Of a DNA stretch of 64,000 nt, positions 8,581 through 16,067 are shown piece by piece. This DNA comes from Paenibacillus aestuarii (GTDB lineage Bacteria; Bacillota; Bacilli; Paenibacillales; NBRC-103111). The notes under the pieces were generated by a model. It saw only the letters and a list, made by a program, of their open reading frames with translations, made no database searches and was not told where the DNA came from. How positions within the stretch are numbered: the stretch's first letter is position 1; every line of letters begins with the position of its first letter. The position numbers and the translations under genes are program-made. Where the stretch lies: contig NZ_JAQFVF010000061.1 of the NCBI RefSeq assembly GCF_027789125.1, positions 98,254-162,253 on the forward strand, read 5' to 3'.

Positions 8581-9240
8581 ATGACGGGTAATTCGTATTA
8601 CTTTCGAAAGATCCACTCTTTGCTTGGCGTAATTCCAGTGGGTTTCTTTCTCATCGAGCATCTGATCACGAACTATGAGGCTACAAAAGGGCATGGCGCT
8701 TTTGTGGATCAGATTAATTGGCTGAACGGACTGCCATTGGTTTTGTTTCTCGAAATCTTCGGGATCTGGCTTCCGCTTCTTTATCATGCGGTTTATGGCC
8801 TGTACGTCGCCTATCAAGCGCGCAACAATGTCAGCAGATTCGGTTACTTCCGTAACCAAATGTTTTTGCTGCAGCGTGTAACAGGCGTCATTACGTTCCT
8901 TTTTGTCGCGTGGCACTTCTTTGAGACGCGCTTTCAAGTGGCGATTGGGAATGTGGAGCACGAAGCGCTCGGTATGACGATGCATGACATCGCGACGAAC
9001 CCTGTGTTGTTCACGGTGTATGTCATCGGTACTGTATCTGCGGCGTTCCATTTCTGTAACGGAATGTGGTCTTTCCTAGTTAGCTGGGGAATCACGGTGG
9101 GCCCTCGCGCACAGCGTATTTCTTCGTTTGTATGGATGGCGCTTTTCGTTGTAATGGCGGTTATGTTCATTATGTCTTTGACCGCATTTACAGGATCAGA
9201 ATTCCAGCAGCTTCCTGTTGAAGCGCATGCCGGGCATTAA
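8581..9240 (+). CDS. sdhC: Succinate dehydrogenase cytochrome b558 subunit
   Basis: The 219-residue di-haem membrane anchor of succinate:menaquinone oxidoreductase. It begins with the Bacillus-like YYFRKIHSLLGVIPVGFFL and keeps the haem-ligand histidines in five membrane helices (HSLLGV, LIEHL, YHAVYG, AWHFFETR, FHFCNG). The ATG at 8581 is preceded by AGGGGGGG at 8563-8570. A longer in-frame start at 8503 lies inside the promoter and is rejected. First gene of sdhCAB; the absence of sdhD is normal for this class. Confidence 0.96.
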   Translation: MTGNSYYFRKIHSLLGVIPVGFFLIEHLITNYEATKGHGAFVDQINWLNGLPLVLFLEIFGIWLPLLYHAVYGLYVAYQARNNVSRFGYFRNQMFLLQRVTGVITFLFVAWHFFETRFQVAIGNVEHEALGMTMHDIATNPVLFTVYVIGTVSAAFHFCNGMWSFLVSWGITVGPRAQRISSFVWMALFVVMAVMFIMSLTAFTGSEFQQLPVEAHAGH

Positions 9241-9256
9241 GGGAGGGTGAAGTAAA

Positions 9257-11020
9257 GTGGCTAATTCAAAAATTATCGTCGTCGGCGGAGGCCTTGCGGG
9301 ACTCATGGCGACAATCAAAGCGGCGGAAGCTGGAGTACACGTTCAATTGTTCTCCTTGGTTCCGGTTAAGCGTTCGCACTCCGTGTGTGCTCAAGGGGGC
9401 ATCAACGGTGCGGTAAATACGAAGGGTGAAGGCGACTCCACTTGGGAGCACTTTGACGATACAGTATACGGCGGGGACTTCCTGGCTAACCAACCGCCAG
9501 TTAAAGCTCTGTGTGATGCAGCTCCTGGTATCATCCACTTGATGGACCGTATGGGCGTTATGTTCAACCGTACGCCAGAGGGTCTGCTTGACTTCCGTCG
9601 TTTCGGCGGAACGAAATATCACCGTACGGCGTTCGCAGGCGCGACGACCGGACAACAATTGCTGTACGCGCTCGACGAGCAAGTACGCCGTTGGGAAACA
9701 GCAGGTCTCGTTACGAAGTTCGAGCACTGGGAATTCCTGGGTGCGGTCATCGATGACGATGGCGTATGCCGTGGTATTGCCGCACAAGATCTGCGCAGCA
9801 TGGAGATTCAAACGTTCCCGGCTGACGCTGTTATTTTGGCGACTGGCGGCCCTGGTATCATTTTCGGTAAAACGACGAACTCCGTTATCAACACGGGTAC
9901 GGCGGCAAGTGCGGTTTACCAACAAGGCGTGAAATACGCGAACGGCGAAATGATTCAAATTCACCCGACAGCGATTCCTGGCGATGACAAGCTTCGCTTG
10001 ATGTCCGAGTCTGCGCGTGGTGAAGGCGGTCGAATCTGGACGTACAAAGACGGTAAGCCTTGGTACTTCCTGGAAGAGAAATATCCAGCTTACGGAAATC
10101 TGGTTCCCCGTGACATTGCGACACGTGAAATTTTCTCCGTCTGCGTAGACCAGAAGCTCGGCATCAACGGCGAAAACATGGTTTACCTGGATCTTTCCCA
10201 CAAAGATCCGAAAGAGCTTGACGTGAAGCTCGGCGGTATCATGGAAATCTACGAGAAGTTCATGGGCGATGACCCGCGCAAAATTCCTATGCGTATTTTC
10301 CCAGCGGTTCACTACTCCATGGGCGGCATGTGGGTTGACTACAACATGATGACGAACGTTCCGGGCTTGTTCGCTGCCGGTGAGTGCGAATATCAGCATC
10401 ATGGCGCTAACCGTCTGGGTGCAAACTCGCTCGTATCCGCGATTTTCGACGGTATGGTTTCCGGTCCTAAAGCGGTTGAATACATTCGCGGCTTGTCGAA
10501 GCATGCGGACGACACTTCCTCGATCGTCTACGATCGCGAGAAGAAACGTCATCAAGACCGTTACGAGTCCCTGCTCAAAATGAACAGCGGTACAGAGAAC
10601 GCGTACGTGCTGCATAAAGAGCTCGGCGATATGATGAATGCTAACATGACGGTTGTTCGTTATAATGACCGTTTGGAAAATACGATCAATCGTATTAAAG
10701 ATATGAAAGAACGCTACAAAAACATCAACATCACAGACACAGCCCGTTGGAACAACCAAGGTGTCGCATTCACGCGTCAACTGTGGAACATGTTCGAGCT
10801 TGCTGAAGCGATGACGGTTGGCGCTCTTATGCGTAACGAGAGCCGCGGCGCGCACTACAAGCCAGAATTCCCTGAACGTGATGATGATAACTTCATGAAG
10901 ACAACCATCGCTGACTGGACGCCGGACGGCCCGAAAATCAGCTATGAAGATATCGACGTATCCTTGATTAAGCCACGTAAACGTGACTACTCCACGGATA
11001 AGAAGAAGGGAGGAAACTAA
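9257..11020 (+). CDS. sdhA: Succinate dehydrogenase flavoprotein subunit
   Basis: A 587-residue catalytic subunit that oxidises succinate to fumarate in the TCA cycle, at the cytoplasmic face of the membrane. The FAD-binding VVGGGLAGLMA (8-18) is followed by RSHSVCAQGG, whose His (about 41) is the expected covalent FAD attachment site. Substrate-site residues are present: QIHPTAIPG, SESARGEGGR (proton-relay Arg), FPAVHYSMGG and HGANRLGANS. The GTG start at 9257 has GGGAGGGTGA 6 bases upstream. Codon use is noticeably more biased than in neighbouring genes, as expected for a highly expressed gene. Confidence 0.97.
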   Translation: MANSKIIVVGGGLAGLMATIKAAEAGVHVQLFSLVPVKRSHSVCAQGGINGAVNTKGEGDSTWEHFDDTVYGGDFLANQPPVKALCDAAPGIIHLMDRMGVMFNRTPEGLLDFRRFGGTKYHRTAFAGATTGQQLLYALDEQVRRWETAGLVTKFEHWEFLGAVIDDDGVCRGIAAQDLRSMEIQTFPADAVILATGGPGIIFGKTTNSVINTGTAASAVYQQGVKYANGEMIQIHPTAIPGDDKLRLMSESARGEGGRIWTYKDGKPWYFLEEKYPAYGNLVPRDIATREIFSVCVDQKLGINGENMVYLDLSHKDPKELDVKLGGIMEIYEKFMGDDPRKIPMRIFPAVHYSMGGMWVDYNMMTNVPGLFAAGECEYQHHGANRLGANSLVSAIFDGMVSGPKAVEYIRGLSKHADDTSSIVYDREKKRHQDRYESLLKMNSGTENAYVLHKELGDMMNANMTVVRYNDRLENTINRIKDMKERYKNINITDTARWNNQGVAFTRQLWNMFELAEAMTVGALMRNESRGAHYKPEFPERDDDNFMKTTIADWTPDGPKISYEDIDVSLIKPRKRDYSTDKKKGGN

Positions 11021-11022
11021 TC

Positions 11023-11787
11023 ATGGCTGATACACAAACTGCACAAAAAACAGTGAAGTTTATTATCACTCGTCAAGAGAGCCCAGATTCCCAACCTTAC
11101 ACCGAAGAGTTTGAAGTTCCTTACCGTCCTAATATGAACGTGATTAGTGGTCTGATGGAGGTTCAACGGAATCCGAAGAACTCCAAAGGTGATAAAACAA
11201 CGCCAGTATGTTGGGAATCCAACTGTCTGGAAGAAGTTTGCGGCGCCTGCTCCATGGTGATCAACGGCAAACCGCGTCAAGCGTGCTCCGCGCTGATCGA
11301 CAAGCTGGAACAGCCTGTCCGCATCGCGCCGATGAACACGTTCCCTGTTATGCGTGACCTTGTTATCGACCGCGGACGCATGTTCAACGCTTTGAAGAAA
11401 GTTAAAGCGTGGGTTCCGATCGACGGTACGTACGATCTCGGTCCTGGACCGCGTATGGCTGAGTCCAAGCGTCAATGGGCATATGAATTGTCCAAATGTA
11501 TGACATGCGGCGTCTGCTTGGAAGCTTGCCCGAACGTGAACGATAAGAACTCGTTCATCGGTCCTTCTGCGATTTCGCAAGTTCGTCTGTTCAATGCTCA
11601 CCCAACAGGTGAGATGAACAAAGAAGAGCGTCTGGAAGCGCTAATGACAGATGGCGGTATCGAAGGCTGCGGTAACTCGCAGAACTGCGTACGCTCCTGC
11701 CCGAAAGGCATTCCGCTGACGACTTCCATCGCAGCATTGAACGCAGACACAACAAAGCACTTGTTCAAAAAGTGGTTAGGCGTGTAA
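11023..11787 (+). CDS. sdhB: Succinate dehydrogenase iron-sulfur subunit
   Basis: A 254-residue electron-transfer subunit linking SdhA flavin to SdhC haem and menaquinone. The N-terminal ferredoxin domain binds 2Fe-2S through CLEEVCGACSM and a later Cys in RQACS. The C-terminal domain has CMTCGVCLEACP and CGNSQNCVRSCPKG for the 4Fe-4S and 3Fe-4S clusters. GGGAGG precedes the ATG, and only 2 bases separate it from sdhA. A strong terminator follows. Confidence 0.97.
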   Translation: MADTQTAQKTVKFIITRQESPDSQPYTEEFEVPYRPNMNVISGLMEVQRNPKNSKGDKTTPVCWESNCLEEVCGACSMVINGKPRQACSALIDKLEQPVRIAPMNTFPVMRDLVIDRGRMFNALKKVKAWVPIDGTYDLGPGPRMAESKRQWAYELSKCMTCGVCLEACPNVNDKNSFIGPSAISQVRLFNAHPTGEMNKEERLEALMTDGGIEGCGNSQNCVRSCPKGIPLTTSIAALNADTTKHLFKKWLGV

Positions 11788-11793
11788 CATTGA

Positions 11794-11830
11794 AAAGCCC
11801 GGTCTCCTTAATGGAGATTGGGCTTTTTTC
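11794..11830 (+). terminator. Terminator of sdhCAB
   Basis: AAGCCC and GGTCTCC pair with GGAGATT and GGGCTT around a 4-5 base loop, followed by a run of T. Confidence 0.85.
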
Positions 11831-11841
11831 TTCCCTGCGAT

Positions 11842-11871
11842 TTGACGGAGGCTATTGGCAACCGATACAAT
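11842..11871 (+). promoter_or_regulatory. Promoter of the LacI-family gene
   Basis: TTGACG and TACAAT separated by 18 bases, just after the sdh terminator. Transcription would begin near 11878. Confidence 0.65.
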
Positions 11872-11874
11872 AAA

Positions 11875-11886
11875 TGAAGCGCTTCA
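11875..11886. promoter_or_regulatory. Palindromic LacI-type operator at the transcription start
   Basis: TGAAGCGCTTCA is a perfect 12-base palindrome with the central CG typical of LacI/GalR operators. It covers the predicted start site of the regulator's own transcript, which suggests autorepression. Confidence 0.6.
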
Positions 11887-11908
11887 ACAAGATAATGAGG
11901 GATTATGG

Positions 11909-12982
11909 ATGAATAATTATAAACAGCCCACGATCATCGACGTGGCCCAAGAAGCCGGTGTTTCCATTGCGACGGTCTCCAATGTGATCAATCGCCGCAA
12001 GGTGCCGATGGCGCCGGAGACGATCCGCAAAGTGGAGGAGGCCGTGGGCAGGCTGGGCTATCGCCGCAATGTGATGGCGACGAACTTAAGCCGCCGGCGT
12101 TCTTATGAGCTCGGGCTGATCATTCCGCATTTTGGCGGCTATTACGGGCGGTTTGCCGAGATGCTGGAGCAGAAGGTGCACCGCTTCGGCTATCACTTAT
12201 CTATTTTTTCGGCGGGAGGCATGAATCCGGAGATTGAGCGGCGTCATCTGGAGTCGCTGCTGCAGCGCCGGGTGGACGGGCTGGTATGCCACGGCTTGGC
12301 GATGAGCATGGAGTCGACGCAGCACATCGTCGGCGAAGGGACGCCGCTTGTGATCTTTAACGGCTGGGGCTGGCCGGAGGAAATTGTGAAGCTGGCGATC
12401 AACCTGGATTTCGCCAAAGCTTCGTACGAAGCGGTGCGGCAATTTCAGGCCAATGGCTGCAAGGCGATTATCTATGCAGGCCGGCGCAAAGGGCTGGGCG
12501 CCAATGAGCAGCGCATTCAAGGCTTCCGCGCAGGCATCCGCGACTTCACCGCAGATACGCCTCACGCGGTGCTGGACGCCGGCGAGCTTGGCATCGAAGG
12601 TACGCTGGATGAGGCGCTGCGCCTAAGCGGCGGGCAGAAGCCTCTGGGCATCTATACCTTCAATGATGCGCTGGCTTTGGAACTGTTGGCGTTATGCCAC
12701 GCCCGCCAAATCCGGGTGCCTGAGGAGATTCAGCTCATCGGTATGGATAATGAATTTTATGCGAACGCCAGTTTTCCTTCCATTACGAGCTTCGATATGC
12801 CTGTGGAACTGCAGGCCAGTCTGGTGGCTGCCTTCCTGATGAAGCAAATCGGCGAAACGTTGGATGAGGAAAGCGAACGGCTGCTTGATACGCATAGGCC
12901 CCGCGCCGATGGGCGGGAATTGCTGATCGATATGCAGATGGTTGCGCGACAATCGACAGCACAAAAAACCGTTACAAGCTGA
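11909..12982 (+). CDS. LacI-family transcriptional regulator
   Basis: A 357-residue regulator. The helix-turn-helix with hinge is at residues 7-60 (TIIDVAQEAGVSIATVSNVI), followed by a periplasmic-binding-protein-like effector domain. The frame is open to a TTG at 11855, but that codon lies inside the promoter. The ATG at 11909 has GAGGG 7 bases upstream and is preferred. No sugar genes are nearby, so the ligand cannot be guessed. The palindrome at the transcription start argues for autoregulation. The C-terminal codons form the left arm of a bidirectional terminator. Confidence 0.9.
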   Translation: MNNYKQPTIIDVAQEAGVSIATVSNVINRRKVPMAPETIRKVEEAVGRLGYRRNVMATNLSRRRSYELGLIIPHFGGYYGRFAEMLEQKVHRFGYHLSIFSAGGMNPEIERRHLESLLQRRVDGLVCHGLAMSMESTQHIVGEGTPLVIFNGWGWPEEIVKLAINLDFAKASYEAVRQFQANGCKAIIYAGRRKGLGANEQRIQGFRAGIRDFTADTPHAVLDAGELGIEGTLDEALRLSGGQKPLGIYTFNDALALELLALCHARQIRVPEEIQLIGMDNEFYANASFPSITSFDMPVELQASLVAAFLMKQIGETLDEESERLLDTHRPRADGRELLIDMQMVARQSTAQKTVTS

Positions 12983-13003
12983 TGATAGCTTGTAACGGTT
13001 TTT
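12964..13003. terminator. Bidirectional terminator between LacI gene and CDF exporter
   Basis: Perfect 17-base arms (12964-12980 and 12987-13003) around a 6-base loop, with A-run and T-run flanks usable in both directions. Confidence 0.88.
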
Positions 13004-13009
13004 GTTGTT

Positions 13010-13975
13010 TTATACGAGGCGCTCCCGGCGTTTGAGTTCTTCTTGATGCTTGAGAAACTCTTTACCATATTCACCATGCGGGTTAATGTTGGCGTTCTCG
13101 ATTTGGATCGTGGCGTGAGCGATGCCATATTTGCTTTTTAACGTTTCATTGATGGCAAGAATGACGCAGAACGGCTGGATGTTCGGATCGATAAAGACGT
13201 GCGCGGTGAGCGAGTAATGATCCGTAGACACCGCCCATAGATGCATCTCGTGCACATCCTCGACCCCTTCGACATGCCGGATTGTGCTGCGGATCTCATC
13301 GAGGTCGAAGTGACTCGGTACGGATTCCATCAGAATCAGGTACGATTCACGAATGATTTTGCTGCCGCCTGTGAAAATAATGCCGCCAATGACCATACTG
13401 ATCAATGGGTCGAACCAGAGCAAGCCAGTGAAATATATGATAATGGATGAAATGATGACCCCGGCTGAGCTGAGCAGGTCACCGAAGAAGTGCCAGAGCG
13501 CGCTTTTGACATTCAGATTCTCTTCTTCCTTCACGCTGTTGTGCAGCACCAAGGTGAGCACGAGATTGACGATGAAGCCGATTGACGCGATGCCCAGCAT
13601 AAGGCCGAGCTGAATGGGCTGCGGATGGATGATCCGCTGGATGCCCTCGATGAAAATGCCGACCGCAATGACGCAGAGCGCTAAGCCGTTAAGAAATGAT
13701 GCGATGATTTCAAAGCGCAGGAACCCAAACGTGAACCTGGCATTTGGCTGCCGGGTTGCGAGGTTCAGGGCGATCATGCTTAACGCTAGCGCGATCACGT
13801 CCGAGATCATATGGGCGGAGTCCGAAAGCAGCGCAAGAGAGTTGGACAGCAGGCCTCCAATGATTTCTACAGCGGTGAAAAAAGCGGTCAGAATGAGGGT
13901 CACCCATAATGTTCTCCGCGATTTGCTTTGTTCTTTGACGTGGTGTAGATGGTGGTAATCGTATTCCATGGCCAT
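13010..13975 (-). CDS. Cation diffusion facilitator (CDF) metal exporter
   Basis: A 321-residue divalent-metal/proton antiporter of the CzcD/FieF family, exporting ions such as Zn2+, Cd2+, Fe2+ or Mn2+ from the cytoplasm. Six membrane helices are followed by a cytoplasmic ferredoxin-like domain (about 210-300). Transport-site residues are visible as SDSAHMISD (helix 2) and HFFGD (helix 5). The histidine/aspartate in those positions favours Zn/Cd, although the upstream boxes would also suit iron. A histidine-rich N-terminus (DYHHLHHV) may bind metal. AAAGGAGG precedes the start. The gene sits behind two Fur-family operators. Confidence 0.93.
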   Translation of the reverse strand: MAMEYDYHHLHHVKEQSKSRRTLWVTLILTAFFTAVEIIGGLLSNSLALLSDSAHMISDVIALALSMIALNLATRQPNARFTFGFLRFEIIASFLNGLALCVIAVGIFIEGIQRIIHPQPIQLGLMLGIASIGFIVNLVLTLVLHNSVKEEENLNVKSALWHFFGDLLSSAGVIISSIIIYFTGLLWFDPLISMVIGGIIFTGGSKIIRESYLILMESVPSHFDLDEIRSTIRHVEGVEDVHEMHLWAVSTDHYSLTAHVFIDPNIQPFCVILAINETLKSKYGIAHATIQIENANINPHGEYGKEFLKHQEELKRRERLV

Positions 13976-14013
13976 GTGTAGTCCTCCTTTGGCGAGTTCA
14001 ATGCATGCTAATT

Positions 14014-14032
14014 GAGAATGATTATGATTCTC
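14014..14032. promoter_or_regulatory. Fur-family operator, proximal copy
   Basis: GAGAATGAT-T-ATGATTCTC is an inverted repeat around a central T with 8 of 9 positions matched, in the 7-1-7 layout of Fur/Zur/PerR boxes. It lies in the leader of the CDF gene. Confidence 0.6.
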
Positions 14033-14036
14033 TTAT

Positions 14037-14051
14037 TTAGAATAATTCTAA
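14037..14051. promoter_or_regulatory. Fur-family operator, distal copy
   Basis: TTAGAATAATTCTAA is a perfect 7-1-7 inverted repeat. Its centre is 21 bases (two helical turns) from the other box and it begins just after the predicted transcription start. Confidence 0.68.
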
Positions 14052-14063
14052 TTAACTGAGATC

Positions 14064-14092
14064 AGTATATGCCAAAGTTCGAAAAGGTGCAA
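14064..14092 (-). promoter_or_regulatory. Promoter of the CDF exporter
   Basis: On the minus strand, TTGCAC and TATACT are separated by 17 bases. The start site is near 14057, immediately upstream of the two Fur-family boxes. Confidence 0.65.
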
Positions 14093-14136
14093 CAGGAAAA
14101 TGAAAAAACTGCCTAAATGTGGTGGCGCTTTCATAA

Positions 14137-14195
14137 TTGTTACACAATTGAAATATTTCTGTTATGGTTTCATAATGTTGGGGAGGTAATATAAT
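14137..14195 (+). promoter_or_regulatory. Upstream element and promoter of small RNA copy A
   Basis: TTGTTACACAATTG begins exactly 53 bases before the TATAAT at 14190, the same distance as in copy B at 40841-40899. The -35 position (TTTCAT) is weak, which suggests activator dependence on the upstream element. Confidence 0.55.
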
Positions 14196-14200
14196 AAGCA

Positions 14201-14262
14201 AGACCCCCTTTTTAATATATAAACTTTAGAACCTGGCCCCGTTGGCCGGGTTCCTTTTTTTT
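14201..14262 (+). ncRNA. Putative 62-nt C-rich small RNA, copy A
   Basis: A predicted short transcript that starts with AAGACCCCC and a U-run, then AAUAUAUAA, and ends in an intrinsic terminator: 10-pair stem (14229-14238 with 14244-14253, one G-U), 5-base loop, 8 T. There is no start codon with a ribosome site. A paralogue at 40903-40964 has the same length, the same 5' segment and the same stem and loop sizes but a different stem sequence. The exposed C-run could pair with Shine-Dalgarno sequences, as RoxS/RsaE do; homology to those is not established. Confidence 0.65.
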
Positions 14263-14421
14263 ATGCAGCGCGAATAGCCCTTATACGGTAAAGGTATACG
14301 GGGATAGGTGTATATATAAAAGGGAGTATAAGGGAATTTGAAATGATTTGGTTTTTTGGAATGAATTTTTGGTTATCCAAAAGATGAGGGATGTCATGAT
14401 TACTTGATTCATGAAGCTTGA

Positions 14422-14478
14422 TTAAAAATGCCACTATATATAATACATAGTGGAAAACCTAGGGTAAATGAACCCTAG
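14422..14478 (-). terminator. Tandem hairpins downstream of the small membrane protein gene
   Basis: Reading the minus strand, CTAGGGT/ACCCTAG (14459-14478) and then CCACTAT/ATAGTGG (14431-14453) form hairpins. The second is followed by CATTTTTAAT and can act as terminator for the 47-residue gene upstream. Confidence 0.5.
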
Positions 14479-14563
14479 ATAATTTCCAATTGACGATTTT
14501 ACTGAATGTTCACATGGTGTTCGCAATAGTTCTGGCTGACACCAAGGTTCATTTTACACATTG

Positions 14564-14707
14564 TTAAGAAGCATTCATCCCGTAAAAGCCAATAAAAAAA
14601 GCCAATATAACAACTGCAAAAGCCAATAGCACGATGTTTAAAGGATTAATTTTCGGATTAAAAAACGAGAGTAACCGAAAGAAGAATCGATTGTTGTTCT
14701 TTTTCAT
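14564..14707 (-). CDS. Small single-span membrane protein (47 residues)
   Basis: A short frame found by reading the minus strand of an otherwise empty region. The protein starts MKKNNNRFFFRLLSFF, contains an NPKINPLN turn, and has one hydrophobic helix (about residues 23-43, IVLLAFAVVILAFFIGFYG) before ending in MNAS. An AGGAGGGG ribosome site (14711-14718) lies 3 bases before the ATG, and two hairpins follow the stop, so it has the parts of a real gene. A basic N-terminus suggests the N-in orientation. I do not recognise a family and see no partner gene nearby. Confidence 0.65.
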   Translation of the reverse strand: MKKNNNRFFFRLLSFFNPKINPLNIVLLAFAVVILAFFIGFYGMNAS

Positions 14708-15048
14708 TTGCCCCTCCTATACTTCTAGCCACGTTTGAGAAATTCCAGATGATGCGCAGCTATTTCGTTTAATTGTTACGGGCAGTCGTGACTATCTCCT
14801 ACTCCGTGACGGCCTGGATTTCTTTTTACAATATCAACCGTACACGATCATTGTGTCCGGAGCGGACCGCGGCGCAAAATTCCTCCATTTTCAGTAGCAC
14901 ACGCAAACCCTTGTCACGCAAGGCTTTGCGCCTTGGTTTTCCTTATCTCTCAATCCTTAAAAAATTACCGAAATCTCGAAACCTACGTCTCGTTGGCTGG
15001 GTTCCTTTTTTTTTACTAAGCACAATAAATCGTGCTTAGCCTTTTCTT
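14708..15048. other. Intergenic region with a decayed copy of the small-RNA terminator
   Basis: No gene is supported. At 14977-15014 the plus strand reads CGAAACCTACGTCTCGTTGG, then CTGGGTTCC and nine T, clearly related to the terminator of small RNA A (GAACCTGGCCCCGTTGG...) but with a weakened stem and no C-rich segment or promoter in front. An 8-base hairpin, CTAAGCAC/GTGCTTAG, follows at about 15017-15040. Confidence 0.45.
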
Positions 15049-15813
15049 TCACACCCGCGACCCGCCATACCCCAGCTTCAGCGAAATCTCCGCTGCTGCG
15101 CTGCGCACTTTCTGGATCAGATCGGGGATGTGCTCCTCGCCGAACTGCACCTCAAGCCCGGCGATACTGAGCGCGGCAATGATTTGGCCGGAATGATCGA
15201 AGATCGGCGCGCTCAGCTCCGCCGTGTAATCCTCCAATTCCGAGCGGCTGAAGCTGTACCCCGTCTGCCTCGTTTGGGCTAGCAGGGCGCGAAGCTCATC
15301 TTTGCCTAGAATCGTCCCCGATCCGATGGGCTCTAGTTCAACCTCTGCCAAATAAGCCTCGGTTTCCGAATCCGGCATAAAAGCAAGAATCGTGCGCGAG
15401 GAAGCTCCTGCGTAAAGCGGCGCTTTTTTGCCGATCTTGGTGAACAGTCGCACAGGATGATGGGTATCCAGCTTTTCAATATAGATGGATGCTTCCCCGT
15501 CCCGCAGCACGAGATGAACGGCAAAACCGATATCGTCGCGCAGCTTCTCCATGATGGCTAAGGCGATATGCCGAATATCCAGGCGCTCCGCCACCAAGTT
15601 GCCGAATTGCAGAAATAGCAGGCCAAGCGAATAGTAGCCATCTTTATTTTTATGCAAAAAGCCCATATCGGATAGTGAGCCGATCATGCGATGGACAGAT
15701 GTCTTTGGCATGCCGGAAAGCTGCACCATGTCGTTCATGCTCAATTTATGGTGGGTCAAAAAAAGATTAAGCAAATCCATAGATTTAATAACGGTTTTGT
15801 TTTTATTTTGCAC
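15049..15813 (-). CDS. IclR-family transcriptional regulator (KipR-like position)
   Basis: A 254-residue regulator. The winged helix is at residues 8-68 (LSMNDMVQLSGMPKTSVHRM), followed by an IclR effector-binding domain (about 80-248). The GTG start has AGGGGG 6 bases upstream. It is divergent from a transporter/5-oxoprolinase operon. In Bacillus subtilis the kip operon also contains an IclR-family repressor (KipR) with kipI and kipA, so this gene probably controls the divergent operon in response to its substrate or to a nitrogen signal. Confidence 0.9.
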   Translation of the reverse strand: MQNKNKTVIKSMDLLNLFLTHHKLSMNDMVQLSGMPKTSVHRMIGSLSDMGFLHKNKDGYYSLGLLFLQFGNLVAERLDIRHIALAIMEKLRDDIGFAVHLVLRDGEASIYIEKLDTHHPVRLFTKIGKKAPLYAGASSRTILAFMPDSETEAYLAEVELEPIGSGTILGKDELRALLAQTRQTGYSFSRSELEDYTAELSAPIFDHSGQIIAALSIAGLEVQFGEEHIPDLIQKVRSAAAEISLKLGYGGSRV

Positions 15814-15961
15814 GATGTTCCCCCTGTGTTCAGATGCCGATAAGCGGTTTGTAGCCTCTAAAAATCCGAGCTTTTAACTATATTTATCCAGTATACATCG
15901 AATGGTAGATGAACTCCATTCAGATCGCCTTAATTCCTAGTAAATCGCTCGAAATTTTCTC

Positions 15962-15989
15962 TTGCTTTTCGGTAAATACCGACTATAAT
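15962..15989 (+). promoter_or_regulatory. Promoter of the MFS/pxp operon with a palindromic spacer
   Basis: TTGCTT and TATAAT are 16 bases apart. The spacer contains CGGTA-AA-TACCG (15970-15981), an inverted repeat well placed for repression. Confidence 0.6.
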
Positions 15990-16014
15990 GATCGTATATA
16001 TATGAATTAAAATT

Positions 16015-16040
16015 CGGAATTGCCGTTCCGGTATTCGGAA
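16015..16040. promoter_or_regulatory. Three alternating CGGAA/TTCCG half-sites
   Basis: CGGAA (16015), TTCCG (16026) and CGGAA (16036) lie 10-11 bases apart in alternating orientation, forming two overlapping inverted repeats in the leader. Some IclR-family proteins bind three phased half-sites, so this is the best candidate operator for the divergent IclR protein. Confidence 0.5.
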
Positions 16041-16067
16041 CTAAAGAAGAGAGGGGCAATGGGAACT

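Noticed and set aside
9266..10855. A 529-codon open frame antisense to sdhA
   Set aside because: It mirrors the biased codons of sdhA, has no ribosome site or recognisable domain, and sdhA is certain.
14773..15039. 88-codon frame before the IclR gene
   Set aside because: It has no ribosome site, is basic and cysteine-poor in an unstructured way, and covers the terminator relic.
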